From contig NC_036448.1 of NCBI RefSeq assembly GCF_002775205.1, positions 3,312,572 through 3,376,571 on the forward strand: a DNA stretch of 64,000 nt. The letters are read 5' to 3'. Position numbers and translations under genes: made by a program. Below the pieces are notes generated by a model, which made no database searches, was not told the DNA's origin, and worked only from the letters and a program-made list of their open reading frames with translations. The DNA is from Xiphophorus maculatus. Taxonomy: Eukaryota > Chordata > Actinopteri > Cyprinodontiformes > Poeciliidae. Shown here one piece after another: positions 50,969 to 62,665 of this stretch (position 1 is its first letter; every line of letters begins with the position of its first letter).

Positions 50969-53900
50969 ACTCTACTCAGTTGCGCAATCCTAGAATCAGA
51001 GTGCAATATTTCTTTTTTTCTTTTCTTTTTACTCAGTTTATTAAGATTTTAGTGCAAGATAGAGGGTAGAATTTCAAAAAAAAAATGTAAACTTGAAAAT
51101 TTTCAACATTTGGAGCACAGAAATTCTCTTTTTGAGAAAATCTCAGCGCTTAATCTCAAAATTTCTGAACCTTGTTTAGCTGACATCGACTCCTTCTGTT
51201 ATTTCCATACCTACAATACGCCATGGTAATTTTCCACCCTCTTCCAGATGTACTCAAATTTCTGTGACATTCAGTCCAAGTACCTGATTAGCTTTGTGTG
51301 TGTGTGTTTTTTGGGGAGGGGGGGTTGGTGCTGTTTGAGACGAAGAAAACAAAACCTACCAAACAGGTTTCTGCCGAAACAGCCGACTGTTGGGGAAACA
51401 GGAGAAAAAGGGAAAAAGGCGACCGCGACGAGAAACTCGCTTTTCAGCTGGAGGACAAAACTACAGTGTTTTCTTCTCAATCCGAACAAGAAGGAGTGTG
51501 TTCAAATGCACTTAGGAGGGAATAGTTTCTTATTAATTGAGCAGCACATACTGAGAGGTGTTAGCAGCAAAGCATGACAAAAAAACAAGCCAATAAACAG
51601 GCAGTTCCACTAAAAATTGCCTGTGCAGAATCATTTTTGGTCATTTAAACAATAAGAGATGAAACCTGCCCATCTCTGTCAGCCCGCCGTTCGATTAGCT
51701 AACCCTCCCGTCGTCAGACAGGTGCTGCTTCAGGTGAGAGCAGGTCCAAACTTTCCCAGCAGCCCTTTGGCCCGGGTCACTTTCCGACAGTGAAACCACC
51801 TGGGATCACATAAAAAAAACTGCTTCATTCTCTCACACACACTTATATGCAAGCAAACACAAAACACACACACAAACGACACAACCCCTCACCCCTCTCC
51901 TTCCCTTAGGCCCTGCTGTGAAACAACAGGGGAATCTGCCGTAGCGACACCACGCTCCCCCTGGTACTTATCCACAGATAACAAAGGCTGAGGAGTGTCG
52001 TGTTGCAATACTTGTTGATGTTGACTTTGCTGGTTTATGGTGCACACATTCCATATAGGCAAGGTAGACCCACAATAAAAGTTGCTGTAGTGAAGCTGAT
52101 TTGTTCTTCTACAGGAGCGGCGAGCTGCAAACGCCTGAAGTTTTCCACTGTCCTCCATCAAAGGCATCCATCTTCATTAACAGGCAGCAGATGCGCAGGG
52201 CTGTGAAAGACTCCGGGAACAAAACGGAGCAACAGCAAGAATCCAATTTCGGAGATCAAAACCAAAAACGCACCGGAGTCGAGCAGAGAGCGTTAACGGT
52301 GGAAGATGTTTGACTAATTGTGTTTGCGGCTGCAGATTTTACGATGTGCCAGGGAGACTTAATGTACAGACAGCAAAAGGTCACATTTAACCACTTACAA
52401 CTGAAGAAGCCTTTTATTTTTTTTTCCATTTTGGATTCAACAAAACCCTCATTCATCCATTCATTTATTCCACCTTAAGCACATTAAATTAGGTCTGACC
52501 ACAGGGACATGAGTCCCAGTCCTCAGAAGACCCCAAAGGAACAAAATGAACCCAATAATGGGATCTATATTTGGTCGGCACAAAACCGGCCTGTTGTTTT
52601 GTTTGGACAAACTGTGCTGTAATGCATCCAAAAAGACTATGAGCTTAATTTGTTGCAATTAATCTAATTAATTGATTTAGTCACGGGGGAGTAATAGAGC
52701 ACCTATGAGAAGTGGTGGGATCGGAGATTCACATCGTGGATGCAACTGTGTGACGCTATCGCTGCGATATGGAGCCAAAATTACTGAGGGTCTGTTTCAG
52801 ATGCCGTGTTAAAGTTCTGCTGCAAAGGGAGTTCTGAAGACGAGACAAGATGAAACTAGAAAAGTGGGTGGAGAGTGTAGATTCTCCAAGTTCCCAGTTG
52901 AAGGCCGTTTATAATTTGATACTCGTTTTTGGTTTATATCGACCAGATTTTCGATATCAGTATCGGATCGGGACAACCCTGTGTGCCTTTAAACATTCAT
53001 CCTCCACTGCAAAGAGAGAAGTGCCGAGCCGAACAAGGCGGCTGTTAATGTTAATTCAGTATTTTTGTGCGTGGCTAACAGAGACTGAACGACTTTGCTC
53101 ACTTCCTCCGCTGCCATCGTTAAAACTACAATTCTAAAACGCCGCAGAGAATCAACATCATCGTTCACAACTTCTCCTTCTGTTCACTGATTTGTCTGGC
53201 TGAAATTCTACCAGAGGAATCCACTTCAGTGGGAGAAATCCCATATGAAGCACTGGAGGGAGATGAGAATCAAACAAAATTGTGTAGGAAGGAAACAGCC
53301 AGACTAGGGCTAACACAGATGGAGTCTGTGCCAAGGTTCACCGGCGGATCCATTTGTTATTAGAAAATGAGAAGTTTTGTTTCATCTGGTCAGTTTTTCT
53401 TAGTTTTTTGGTTTACTTTGTGGCTCACCCTGAAATATAAGCACAGGTCAAACAGTTTAGTGAGGAGGAGAAGCAAAGTCATAGAGATAAGTCTGGTAGA
53501 GTTGCCACAGCTCTACAGAACCAGAGTCACAAGGAAGGCTAAAGCTGGCCTTGTTGACCCAAACCACCCTGTCCAGCACCATTACATACATTACATACAA
53601 TGCAACACAACAGGATATAGATGTTCCTTTATACTGTTGGCCTCCTTAATAATTTGGGATGATAAGCCCTAACAGAGACTGTTGTGATTGTATTTTGTAC
53701 ATTACGGATATTGTGGATGTTACTATTGTTATTCTTTCAATGTGTTTTTGTGCTTCTACCTGCAATTGTGTTAAGGGACAACCCAGTTTATCCTGTGTTG
53801 GCTTTTTTGAGGAACCTGTTTATTGAGTATTTGAATGCATATCGATGCATTGCTGTAGCTTTTCTGAAGTTGTGACGTCACTCTCAGATCCGGCTTCTCA

Positions 53901-54310
53901 CTTTTGAGACAAAGTGAGCGCAGTGGTGTAAGTGTGTGTGGACTCATTGTGTGTTCATAAGGAGGTGTTGTGTTTGCAGGTGTACAGCATTGCTGAATGA
54001 CGATACAGAGGACCCCTGGTATTTGGGGAAGGGGGGGGCTTAGGTACCACAGCTGGCCTCTGAGTTGAAGAAATCTGCGAGACACACATTTATATCCAGA
54101 CCCATTCAATAAATGACTGAAAAGCCCGTTTATGTCAGGAACTTTATCACTATGTGAATGTTTGAAAGCATTTTAATCATGATGATTTTCCACTTACAAA
54201 CAATGAAAATACAACATTTAAAATTAGAATTTTACACCAGAACATTAAAAAAAACATGGAATTATTTAATACAGAAATGTGGGCTTAATAAAAAGTATGT
54301 CTAATACTTG
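50969..54310. other. gene-free intergenic sequence
   Basis: 51060-51180 holds one or two diverged units of the 90-base AT-rich minisatellite. 52915-52985 holds text of the GATATCAGTATCGGATCGGG type common in fish repeats. 53060-53310 shares a module with 60.2-60.4 kb. No exon is recognised. Confidence 0.4.
53060..53310 (+). repeat. module shared with 60205-60440
   Basis: TTCACAACTTCTCCTTCTGT, GTGGGAGAAATCCCATATG-type (GAGAAATCCCATATGAAGCA), CTGGAGGGAGATGAGAATCA and CCAGACTAGGGC parallel TTCACAACTTCTCCTTCTGT, GAAGAAATCCCAGACGGAGC, CTGAAGGGAGATGAGAATCA and CCAGACTGTC at 60.3 kb. Family unknown. Confidence 0.65.
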
Positions 54311-54876
54311 CTTAAAGGTTGTTACTTCCAAAAAGGAAATAACAGCAAAAAGGTTGTTATTTTATGCTCGTTTGGACAAATGAGCTTTATCTGAACTCAT
54401 ATTTGAATTTATTAAAAATAAATTTATTAAAAAATAAAAATAGATAGACAGACAGACAGACACCATCTGAAGAAATGCACTAAAAACAACAAATCAGAAT
54501 CAGGAGGAGGGTCTTACTGCTGTCAATCAATCTCATGTACTCGTACCGTAACATGCTAATGTCAGAGAAACAACTCATCATTACAGGAAAACCATTTATC
54601 CATTGTCATTGGTGGCCATGCTAATTAGCTTTAGCATTCACAACAGACTGCTAGCTGTATCATAGCAAAGAGTAAGGGGATGGAGATTGATTGACAGCAG
54701 TAAGACCCGCCTCCTGGCTGTGATTGGTTGTTTCTAGTTAGCACTGGAATAAGGCAGAGGAGCTCTTTTTTTTCCAGATTATCTGTCTCACACCAAACTG
54801 TCATGACATAGTGACAGTTTCAACAAATATATAAAAGATATATATTTTTGAAAAAAGTTACGTTCTGCAGCTTTAA
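54311..54876 (-). mobile_element. MITE-like element with large internal inverted arms
   Basis: The left end CTTAAAGGTTGTTACTT and, read on the reverse strand, the right end CTTAAAGCTGCAGAACGTAA form related inverted termini. Inside, 54479-54535 and 54682-54740 are inverted copies (about 57 bases, a few mismatches; shared GGTCTTACTGCTGTCAATCA). The terminal text is familiar from an abundant fish element. No coding sequence. Confidence 0.6.
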
Positions 54877-56090
54877 GATAAGATCTGTGGAAATAGATGG
54901 ATTTTGCTGCGAATAATTCGGAGCCACATTCTGCAGGAAATCTGTGAATACTGAATGGCGGACAGGCGGGGGGCCCACTGTATATAAAGATCCACAGAGA
55001 AGATGGAGAAAACAGCAGGCTATGGAAAATTTATGTCTTCCATCCGTCTATGAGCCTCCAGCCGGAGTCAGATCTGGATAACCTAACGCCGACTGAAAGC
55101 TTTATCGAAAAGGAAAGAATGTGTAAAAGTCTCAGCAACTGAAAAGTCCCCAGATGTCTTGTGGGGTTTCGTCAGCTGATTTCTCTTTGTCCTTTGGGTA
55201 AATTACCCAGTAATAAGTTAGCAGGTGAGCTATGTTCGAAGAGACAAATAGGAATGGAAGGAAGTTTGTTTTTGTCACACATTTGTGGAAATCCTTGTTC
55301 AAACATTGTCAGGGAATTCATAGAAAGAAATGCGGCCCAGATGTAAGAAAGACACTGCTGTTGTTCGACTGTTTGCGTGTGTGTACATGTGTGTGTGTGC
55401 AACGCATTCTCCAAGTGGGACTTTGAGCTGAGTGCAGAGTACAACAGAGACCCCCCTTTGTACGCCTGTAATATTTAGTCTCAGTTCAATAGCCTCATGC
55501 CAGCCAGTATGTACAAAAACAAGTGCTTTCGAGGCACATTTAGGAATGTTCTTCACGCTTCTCAGGCTTTTGTTGAGCAAGAACAAAGTTTCATCTTGTC
55601 AGTGGAATTGTACAAAATGCTAGAATGTGGCGTTCTAATATCCCACATCATTACATGGCTGTTGCACTATTTTATTAGGCCTGGCAACAAAGTGTGACTA
55701 TGATTGTTTATTTAATACGTTACTTTATGAGAGCAGGTTGTTCTGGCCTGGCTAGAAGCGTGTTCTCCACTCCGGTTTGCCTGGTGCTGAGCCAACGGCC
55801 TGCAAGCCACAGATACGTGAGTAACAAAAAGCAAGGTTAATGTTTGATGCTGAAAGGAGCGAACTCTGCTTCTATTTATTTTAATACAAAACCTTAACTG
55901 CGGCGGACCGCATCGAAGGCAATACAACTAGTAGTTCATCTTTTATAGCTTTGTAAATGTTTCAGTTCCAATAAGTCTGCTTAGTATCCAGTTCTGGCTG
56001 GTATAAACAACTGAGGGCGTAAAAATATCTGTCAGGACACACATATTGGATCGAATATGTATGACAACATGTCAGCGCCATTATACATAG
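54877..56090. other. gene-free intergenic sequence
   Basis: No recognised feature other than a short TG tract near 55377-55400. Confidence 0.4.
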
Positions 56091-56099
56091 AAGAAAAAG

Positions 56100-56710
56100 A
56101 CAGGAAAAAATACAAAAAACTGAAATTTGGTCTCAGTCTTTAGACTTAATCTCAGAAAATTTCCAGAAACAAACAAGAACATCTATGAGTTTGAAAAGTC
56201 AAAAATTTGCAAGAAAACTAAATCTTAAAATCTTAGATTAATTTCAGACATTTCTGAGAAAAAAGAAAACATGGAAATTTCTGAGCTTCAATAGTTGAAG
56301 TTTCTATCTAGACAGCATATTAGGCCCATTGTAGACAGAAAAAAGTAAAGAGTAAATTTCCACCAAAAACATTATAAAATTTCTGAGAAGAAAACTGAAA
56401 TTTCTGAGTTCATAAAGTGAAAATTTGTTAGAAAATACTCAAAAAAATTTTAATTAATGTCAGAAGTTTTCTAAAAACAAATTGGGAGATTTCTAAGTTT
56501 GAAAAGTCCAAAATTTTGCTACAAAAAACAGACTTTTCAAACTCAGAAATTTTCAAGGTTTTTATTTTTTTCTCAAAAATTTCTGAGATCAATCTAAAAA
56601 TTTTTTTTTATATTTTTCTAGCTAATTTTTAACTTTTCAAACTCAGAAACTTACTTATTTTTTCTCGAAAATTTCTGGAATTTTTTTGGGAGAGATTTAC
56701 TCCATTGTCT
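56100..56710. repeat. AT-rich minisatellite arranged as a foldback
   Basis: Units related to those at 38.5 kb (TTTGAAAAGTCAAAAATTTG; AATCTCAGAAAATTT) run forward to about 56520. They then run in reverse (ACTTTTCAAACTCAGAAATT), so the region could form a long imperfect hairpin. Confidence 0.7.
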
Positions 56711-58172
56711 TTCTATAAACAATGACCCTTATACCCATAGTCATGACCCATAGTCAATATGTCATGGTTGAATATGTTGCCCTTATCAGAGCAAAGCAAC
56801 ATATTCTTATATGGGATTCTTGGGAGTCTGTTGTCTGTGTGTTAAAGTAACCTCAAGTTCAGTAGTTATCAGACGTAATGCCTGTGGGTTAAATATATAT
56901 CTGTGAGTGAGTCGCAGAGAGACTCAAAGTTCACTGTAAATGTCACATGGATCATGTAAAGAGCTTTTTATTGGTTCTCTGCAGAGCACACATTGACCGC
57001 AGCTAAAAACAACACAAACAACGTTGAACTTTGTGTGATTGATGAATAATGGGCATTGATTCTTTTCCATTTCCGCATGCTTGGTTTGCAAAACAACTAA
57101 CTAGTGAACATTTGCTTCAAATGCAGATGACTGGATGGCTTTTTCAGGAATGCACCAATACAAAAATTTGGCATGATTATCCGACATTGATACTGTGGCC
57201 AATAACCAATATTTACCGATATAATGTATACACATACATTTCTCTATACTTTTGACGCTTTGTAAAGGTGATTCTACATTGCTTCTCTGCAAACAAAATA
57301 AAACTAAACTATTATCAAAAAAACAAAACAGTTATAACCCCGGACCACACAAATCCCCCCTGACCAACATCCCCCTCCTGAAACACAAACGGCAACAAGA
57401 TGGACATAAATAGTAGTCATCAATATCGACCCAGCTTTACTTAGAGGACCGACATGTTAAAAAGTGACACTGACACTTCTCTACCTGACTGCTGCAGTTC
57501 ATCAGGGTTTTCAGACACCTGGTGCTGCGAGGATCTCTTAAGTTCCAACCAGTGCTTTAACTAGACCGGTGGTTTAGGTGTTGACTAGGTCGTTGTAATC
57601 CCTTCCAATCGTTGAGCCACTGACCTGTTTAAGACCCAGAGTGGAGCAATCTTTAGCTCTAAAACAAGATGGTGTCACATTTAGTAAACAGAGGAGCTCC
57701 TGGCCTTAAAGTGCCCAGGTCTAGTAGCTGCTCATCCCTCCATCAGCTGAGTTTGATTTTCGCCAGACATGGTCTTGGTCATTATGACCAAACATCCCTA
57801 CTTTGGTCCAAAGGGCATTGCCCCAGAGTTATTTATACAGATTCAACTTTCCAGATCTGATCTATGTTGCAAAATTCTTGTTACAGAAAACAGAGGGTTT
57901 TTCCTTGAACCGGGTCCAACAGGATAAACTCGTCCAGTGTTCTTCTAAGTGGACTCTCCTGACCTTCAGAATTTAACATAACCAAAGCCTGACATGTGCA
58001 TAGTTTGGTCTTTGGTTGAAAGTTGCTGTAAATTTTGTCTTTGATGTTTTCAATTTGTAAATAATCATTAGCAATGCAAAATAATAGATATTGGATTGAT
58101 TGGATGTGGCTTCATATGTCTTTCCACCTCATCAAGGTGGTTGCCAGAGCAACAAACTGCTCAAGCTCATGC
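56711..58172. other. gene-free intergenic sequence
   Basis: 57140-57240 carries GAATGCACCAATACAAAAAT and ATATTTACCGATATAATG, text of the kind seen in degenerate fish hAT repeats. Nothing else is recognised. Confidence 0.4.
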
Positions 58173-58726
58173 TTAAGGGGAGGGAAGGGGGGTATTCTGT
58201 AAAACTTTTTGAGCTCTACATCATGCTATAATGTTACTCCATCATCAGACACACATCTGGAGTGTTCCCGTGGCAACCATTCAGCTGTGCAAAACACCTG
58301 GTTGGACCTAGCTCTGCCTTTGAGGCGCAGCTCCTCCTCAGAGCTGCAGTTTCTATGTTTCCGCCTCACAGAGCAGGCCAGCCCCGCAACTCCCACACTC
58401 TGCTCCTTCAGACTAGCCAGCAGCAATTAGCAAACATCTGGTGGAACCGCTTAACTACAGAGCTCTTTATACGAGCTACTTCCAATGAAACAATGTTAAA
58501 GGATTAACAGGGAAGGAACAATGTGATAACGTCCTGAAAGCAGAGTTTCAGAAATAGCAGGAGTTTTTAAAGGGACAGAGACCCAATTTTAAGGTGTTAA
58601 ATTAGAAAGTCAAATTTCTTTCAAGTCATATTTGATATATATATACAATTTTTATAACAACTTGAGGAAACATAGTTACTTGATTGTGCCGTAAAATGCC
58701 TGAAAACACATAATACTGTCCCTTTA
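58173..58726 (+). mobile_element. TTAA-bounded repeat family, copy 9
   Basis: Left end at TTAAGGGGAGGGAAGGGG (G-rich expansion), the intact centre GCAAACATCTGGTGGAACCG, right end AACACATAATACTGTCCCT followed by TTAA (58723-58726). Confidence 0.75.
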
Positions 58727-59466
58727 ACAGAAGTAATCACACCTGGAAGCAGCTATTGTTGACTTTTTTTCCACGCAAAACTTTTTCATACTCATCAATA
58801 ATTACAGTTGTGTGTTTCTGTTCACTTGAGGTTAAATTTAACCAGAACAGATCGCTTTATGTTCCCCTGACATGTTTAATAGCGGAAATTAAAACAGAGC
58901 GCACTTTCCTTTTCTTTGTCACCGTGAATGTAAATCATGTATACTGTTCCCCAAATTCAAGCGCACGCTGTCACTTCAGCCGACATGAACACACTCCCCC
59001 CTCTTGTCCCTCCCCTGACAACCCCTTTTCTCTTCAAAAGGGAAAAGGGGGAAGAAGGCAAAGAGTCATATTTTACTGACACGACCTTTGGTCCTAGTCA
59101 GGCAACCATGTGCCTGGATCATGTTTTGGGAGAGGCGTGTTGCTATCCGTCTGCATCTAGGCCCCCAGGTCAGCAGAGTTCATCAGGGGGTCTGTGGGGG
59201 GTGGAGGGAGACACTTGTTAACACATAGGACAGATTTATTTAACCGGCTGAGCAGGAGAGAGAAAATGGCTTTTTTTGTTTGTCTCAGGGTCGACTGGAA
59301 AAAAGTAGCGAGGGCTGTTTGTTTGTGAAACCAGCAGCATTGTTTTAACGAGCCCTGCAGACAGATGACGTCTGTCTGATGAAAGGGAAACGCATCACAT
59401 GATCTGTCAAGGCTTAGTTTGTTTCATATTGTTAACTAAGGGGAAAACGTTCTCCAAGCACACCTG
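58727..59466. other. gene-free intergenic sequence
   Basis: No recognised coding or repeat feature. Confidence 0.4.
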
Positions 59467-60975
59467 GCCCAATATCTGGTTGTGCCACGATTAGCATAAA
59501 AAAACTAGCATAAAGGAGGAACTATGGCCTACTCTTCGTTGAAGAATTATGTTAATTCAGCCACATTGAAAGTTGTTTTTTTTAACGTAGACCTGTTTGA
59601 AGTCGTATTAAAGCATCCCAGACTTTGAATAGGTTCCTTTAAAATCCTCACTTTATCTTTTGAGGCATTCAGAGGGGAACCTGCTGGGGTGGTTTCAGAT
59701 CATTGTCCTGCTGCTTAATCAAAGTGTGATTGAGAATAAACTCAACAAATGTTATCCAGACATTGTCCTTCCAGATTTTCTAGTTGAGAGCAGAACTCGC
59801 GATTCTATCAAGAACCACTAGTCGTCCAGGTTCTACAGCAGCCAAGCCCTTCCAGACTATCAGAGTACCACCATCATGTTCGACGGTCTTATATTAGTTC
59901 CATACCAAAGATAACAAGACAAATTTCAACTTATTCTATGCTTAACTTCGTACAGAGTGACCGGACCGTTAGCCATTGAGAAATGGTTGAAGTTAGAATT
60001 GAGTGGATCTGATTTTATGCCATCTCTAACGTTTGACTGCGATGTATGCAACACGCCGGCTAAATGAAGTTTACCAAAAATTGTGAGCGCTGTCAAAAAA
60101 AATAAAAATACACGGAGAAGAGGGCCACAACATTTTTACTAGCAATAAAGCATCTTAAACATTTCTGTTGCTCCGACTTTAATTGCTCAATATTTGGAGG
60201 CGTGGCCAACAAGAACCTAATGGCCTTGTTACCTTCCTCCGCTCCCATTGTGAAAACTATAAACATAAGCAGACTACAATTCTAGCACATCAGAGAAAAA
60301 TTGATGTCAACATTCACAACTTCTCCTTCTGTTCTGGTTGAAATTCACCTGGAGAAATTAAGCTCCATAGAAGAAATCCCAGACGGAGCACTGAAGGGAG
60401 ATGAGAATCAAGTGAATAAGAAGATAGTGGCCAGACTGTCAAATTGTCAAATGTGTGAATTTGTGGTTTTTATGGTTTATTTAGATTTTTTTTTTGTCAG
60501 CAGTGGTTTTTCCCTTGGAGCTTCACAATGGGGGCCAATTTTGTCTCTTACTGTTGAATTATGCACTCTGACTTTAGCTAAGGCAAGAGAGGCTGGCATT
60601 GCTTTACTCTACATATTGTTCTTGGTTCTTTTGTGATTTCCTGGATGAGTTTGTCCTGCGTAGCTGAAGCAATCTCAGCAAAGTGGGAAGGTTCCCCACT
60701 GTTCCATGCCTCTTACTGTGGGTCACTGGAGTCCTAAAGCCTTAAAAATTCCTTTGTCACCCTTTCCAGACTCATCTCAGCGACTTTATTCCACTCATTC
60801 TCTTGAGAATCTTATAATTTGAGGGATCTTTTAGCCTACTTCATGTAGTCAGACAGGTTCTGTTTAAGCCGACAGCAGTCAGATCTTGGTGTGACTAGAG
60901 AAACATTAAAAGGTTTGGCTAATCACAGTTAAATCATGACTTATTTAGGGCGGTGATGAAGCTTTTTACACAGAG
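59467..60975 (-). pseudogene. Tc1-like transposon relic with broken transposase, split by an insertion
   Basis: On the + strand the landmarks of a common fish Tc1-like element appear in order. They read as antisense of the transposase: TCTGGTTGTGCCACGATTAG, ATTCAGCCACATTGAAAG, TCAGATCATTGTCCTGCTGC, GTACCACCATCATGTTCGAC, then after a gap TTTGTCAGCAGTGGTTTTTC, TTTCCTGGATGAGTTTGTCC, GTGGGTCACTGGAGTCC and GCTTTTTACACAGAGTTCTG. The gap (about 59900-60490) is filled by unrelated sequence that includes the module shared with 53.1 kb. Stops and indels are frequent, so no transposase is made. Confidence 0.6.
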
Positions 60976-62019
60976 TTCTGTTAATTGGTATAGTTTGTTT
61001 CCCTCTGTAAACAAAGTTCACTTCAAAATAACTTTCTGTGTATACCGAGACTTTAGTTTGCAAATTTAACATTTCTTCTGAAGCATTTAAGTGTGACAAA
61101 AAACAAACACCAGAAGAAATCTGAAAGGCAGAAAATACCTTTTTTATCTTACCCAAAACTGCATAACACAGTTTATATGTACTTTTTTTTTTTAGTTTTG
61201 TGTGTTTACAAAAGCCAGACACATTACTTTGCTAAATAATCATAAAGTGGCATGTTTTTGAGATCCAGCCGATACCTTCTTGAGGAGATTATCTACCGCA
61301 TGCAGAATTCTGTCTCTTATTTGCTATCTGCAGCGAAGCCCTCGTGAGAAGCCGAAGATGTTGCACTGATGCACGCGAGCAAAAGGCTGGCTAATCTGAA
61401 ACCCGTGCATCCTCTCGCCTGCGAACAAAACACCAAGAACCGGACCGAGCTCTCTGCTGCACCTGACTGAGCAACTTTTTTTTTTGTCTCCTGTAATTCA
61501 TTGCAGGAAAGGATGTGGAGACGTCGCAGCCGCAGAAACGTGGGCCACCAAAGATAACCACAAGGGGAAAAACATCAGCGATGCAAAACAATTCTCTACA
61601 CTGCTTTGTTGCCATAGCCACCTAAACTGCTGCAATTTAGACCCGTGGAGCTCCACTGCACGCTATCTTTTCCGCAGGTTGAAATTCATGATGACTGTGA
61701 AACCTTACTGGTTTTGCTGCTCTTTGTTTTATTTAATTTTGCATATTTGTGAAAGAAAAAAAAAATCAGACGTTGCTCCACATTTTCAGTGACTTGTGTG
61801 CAGCTGTAGGATGGATGTTTATGACTGTCTTTGTTGCAAGATCTTAAGTGCCAGGGAGATTTATTAGAAGCCCATTTATAATAATAATAATAACAACAAT
61901 AATAATAAACCAAAGGTCTTTGCACTGTAGATATGAACATTTGGACATGTTTATGATGATGAGATAAACGTGATTGATATCATTATCAAGAGTAAATGCT
62001 TTACGTTTCTGGTGAACGA
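60976..62019. other. gene-free sequence
   Basis: Moderately GC-rich around 61260-61660, with open frames but no domain. An ATA/ACA trinucleotide tract lies at 61879-61910. Confidence 0.4.
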
Positions 62020-62665
62020 AACATGAGTAAACCTGACTTCTATAAGCACCTTGTCACACTAGATTTTATTCAGGGATATCAGAGTAAAATGCTGGTATCC
62101 TTCAAAATCCTCCAAAATGCTGGAGGCAATAAAACATTTCAAAATATTTCTAAACTTTTTTTTACATTTTGCATTTTTACAAAACAGTTGTCTCAAGGAC
62201 ACCTACATGTAACTGACTATTTTAATGGCTCAAACACCAAATATGCCTTAATATGCATTTATATGCACAGTGGAAACTGGCTTAGCACATTCTTAGTACA
62301 GACAGTCAGTGTCAAGGGGAAGAAATTGTGCTCCTGGATTGGCTGCTTCGCAAACAGCAGCCAATGGCCAAGTTGCATCCAGAGATGCTTTTTATTTTAA
62401 ATATTTCAGAAAAAAAATCTGTGAGTAAACCTGACTTCTTTAAGCACCTCGTCACACTAGATTTCATTCAGGGATATCAGAGTAAATTTGAATCAGTACA
62501 TATGCATGCCACACTTTTCAGATTTGTTTTCGTAAAAACAAAAAAAATTAAAAGCCATGCATCACTTTCACTTTTACTTATGCATTACTTTGTGTCAAGC
62601 TATCGCTGAATATTCTAATAAAATACATAAAAGCTTGTGGTTGTAAGAAGGCGAGATGTGAATGA
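62020..62665 (+). mobile_element. Tc1-like 3' region with a ~70 base direct repeat
   Basis: GAGTAAACCTGACTTCT, CACACTAGATTT and CAGGGATATCAGAGTAAA occur at 62023-62092 and again at 62420-62488. After the second copy the 3' end of the Tc1-like family follows (GCCACACTTTTCAGATTTGT, GCATTACTTTGTGTCAAGCT, AAGCTTGTGGTTGTAA). Confidence 0.55.
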
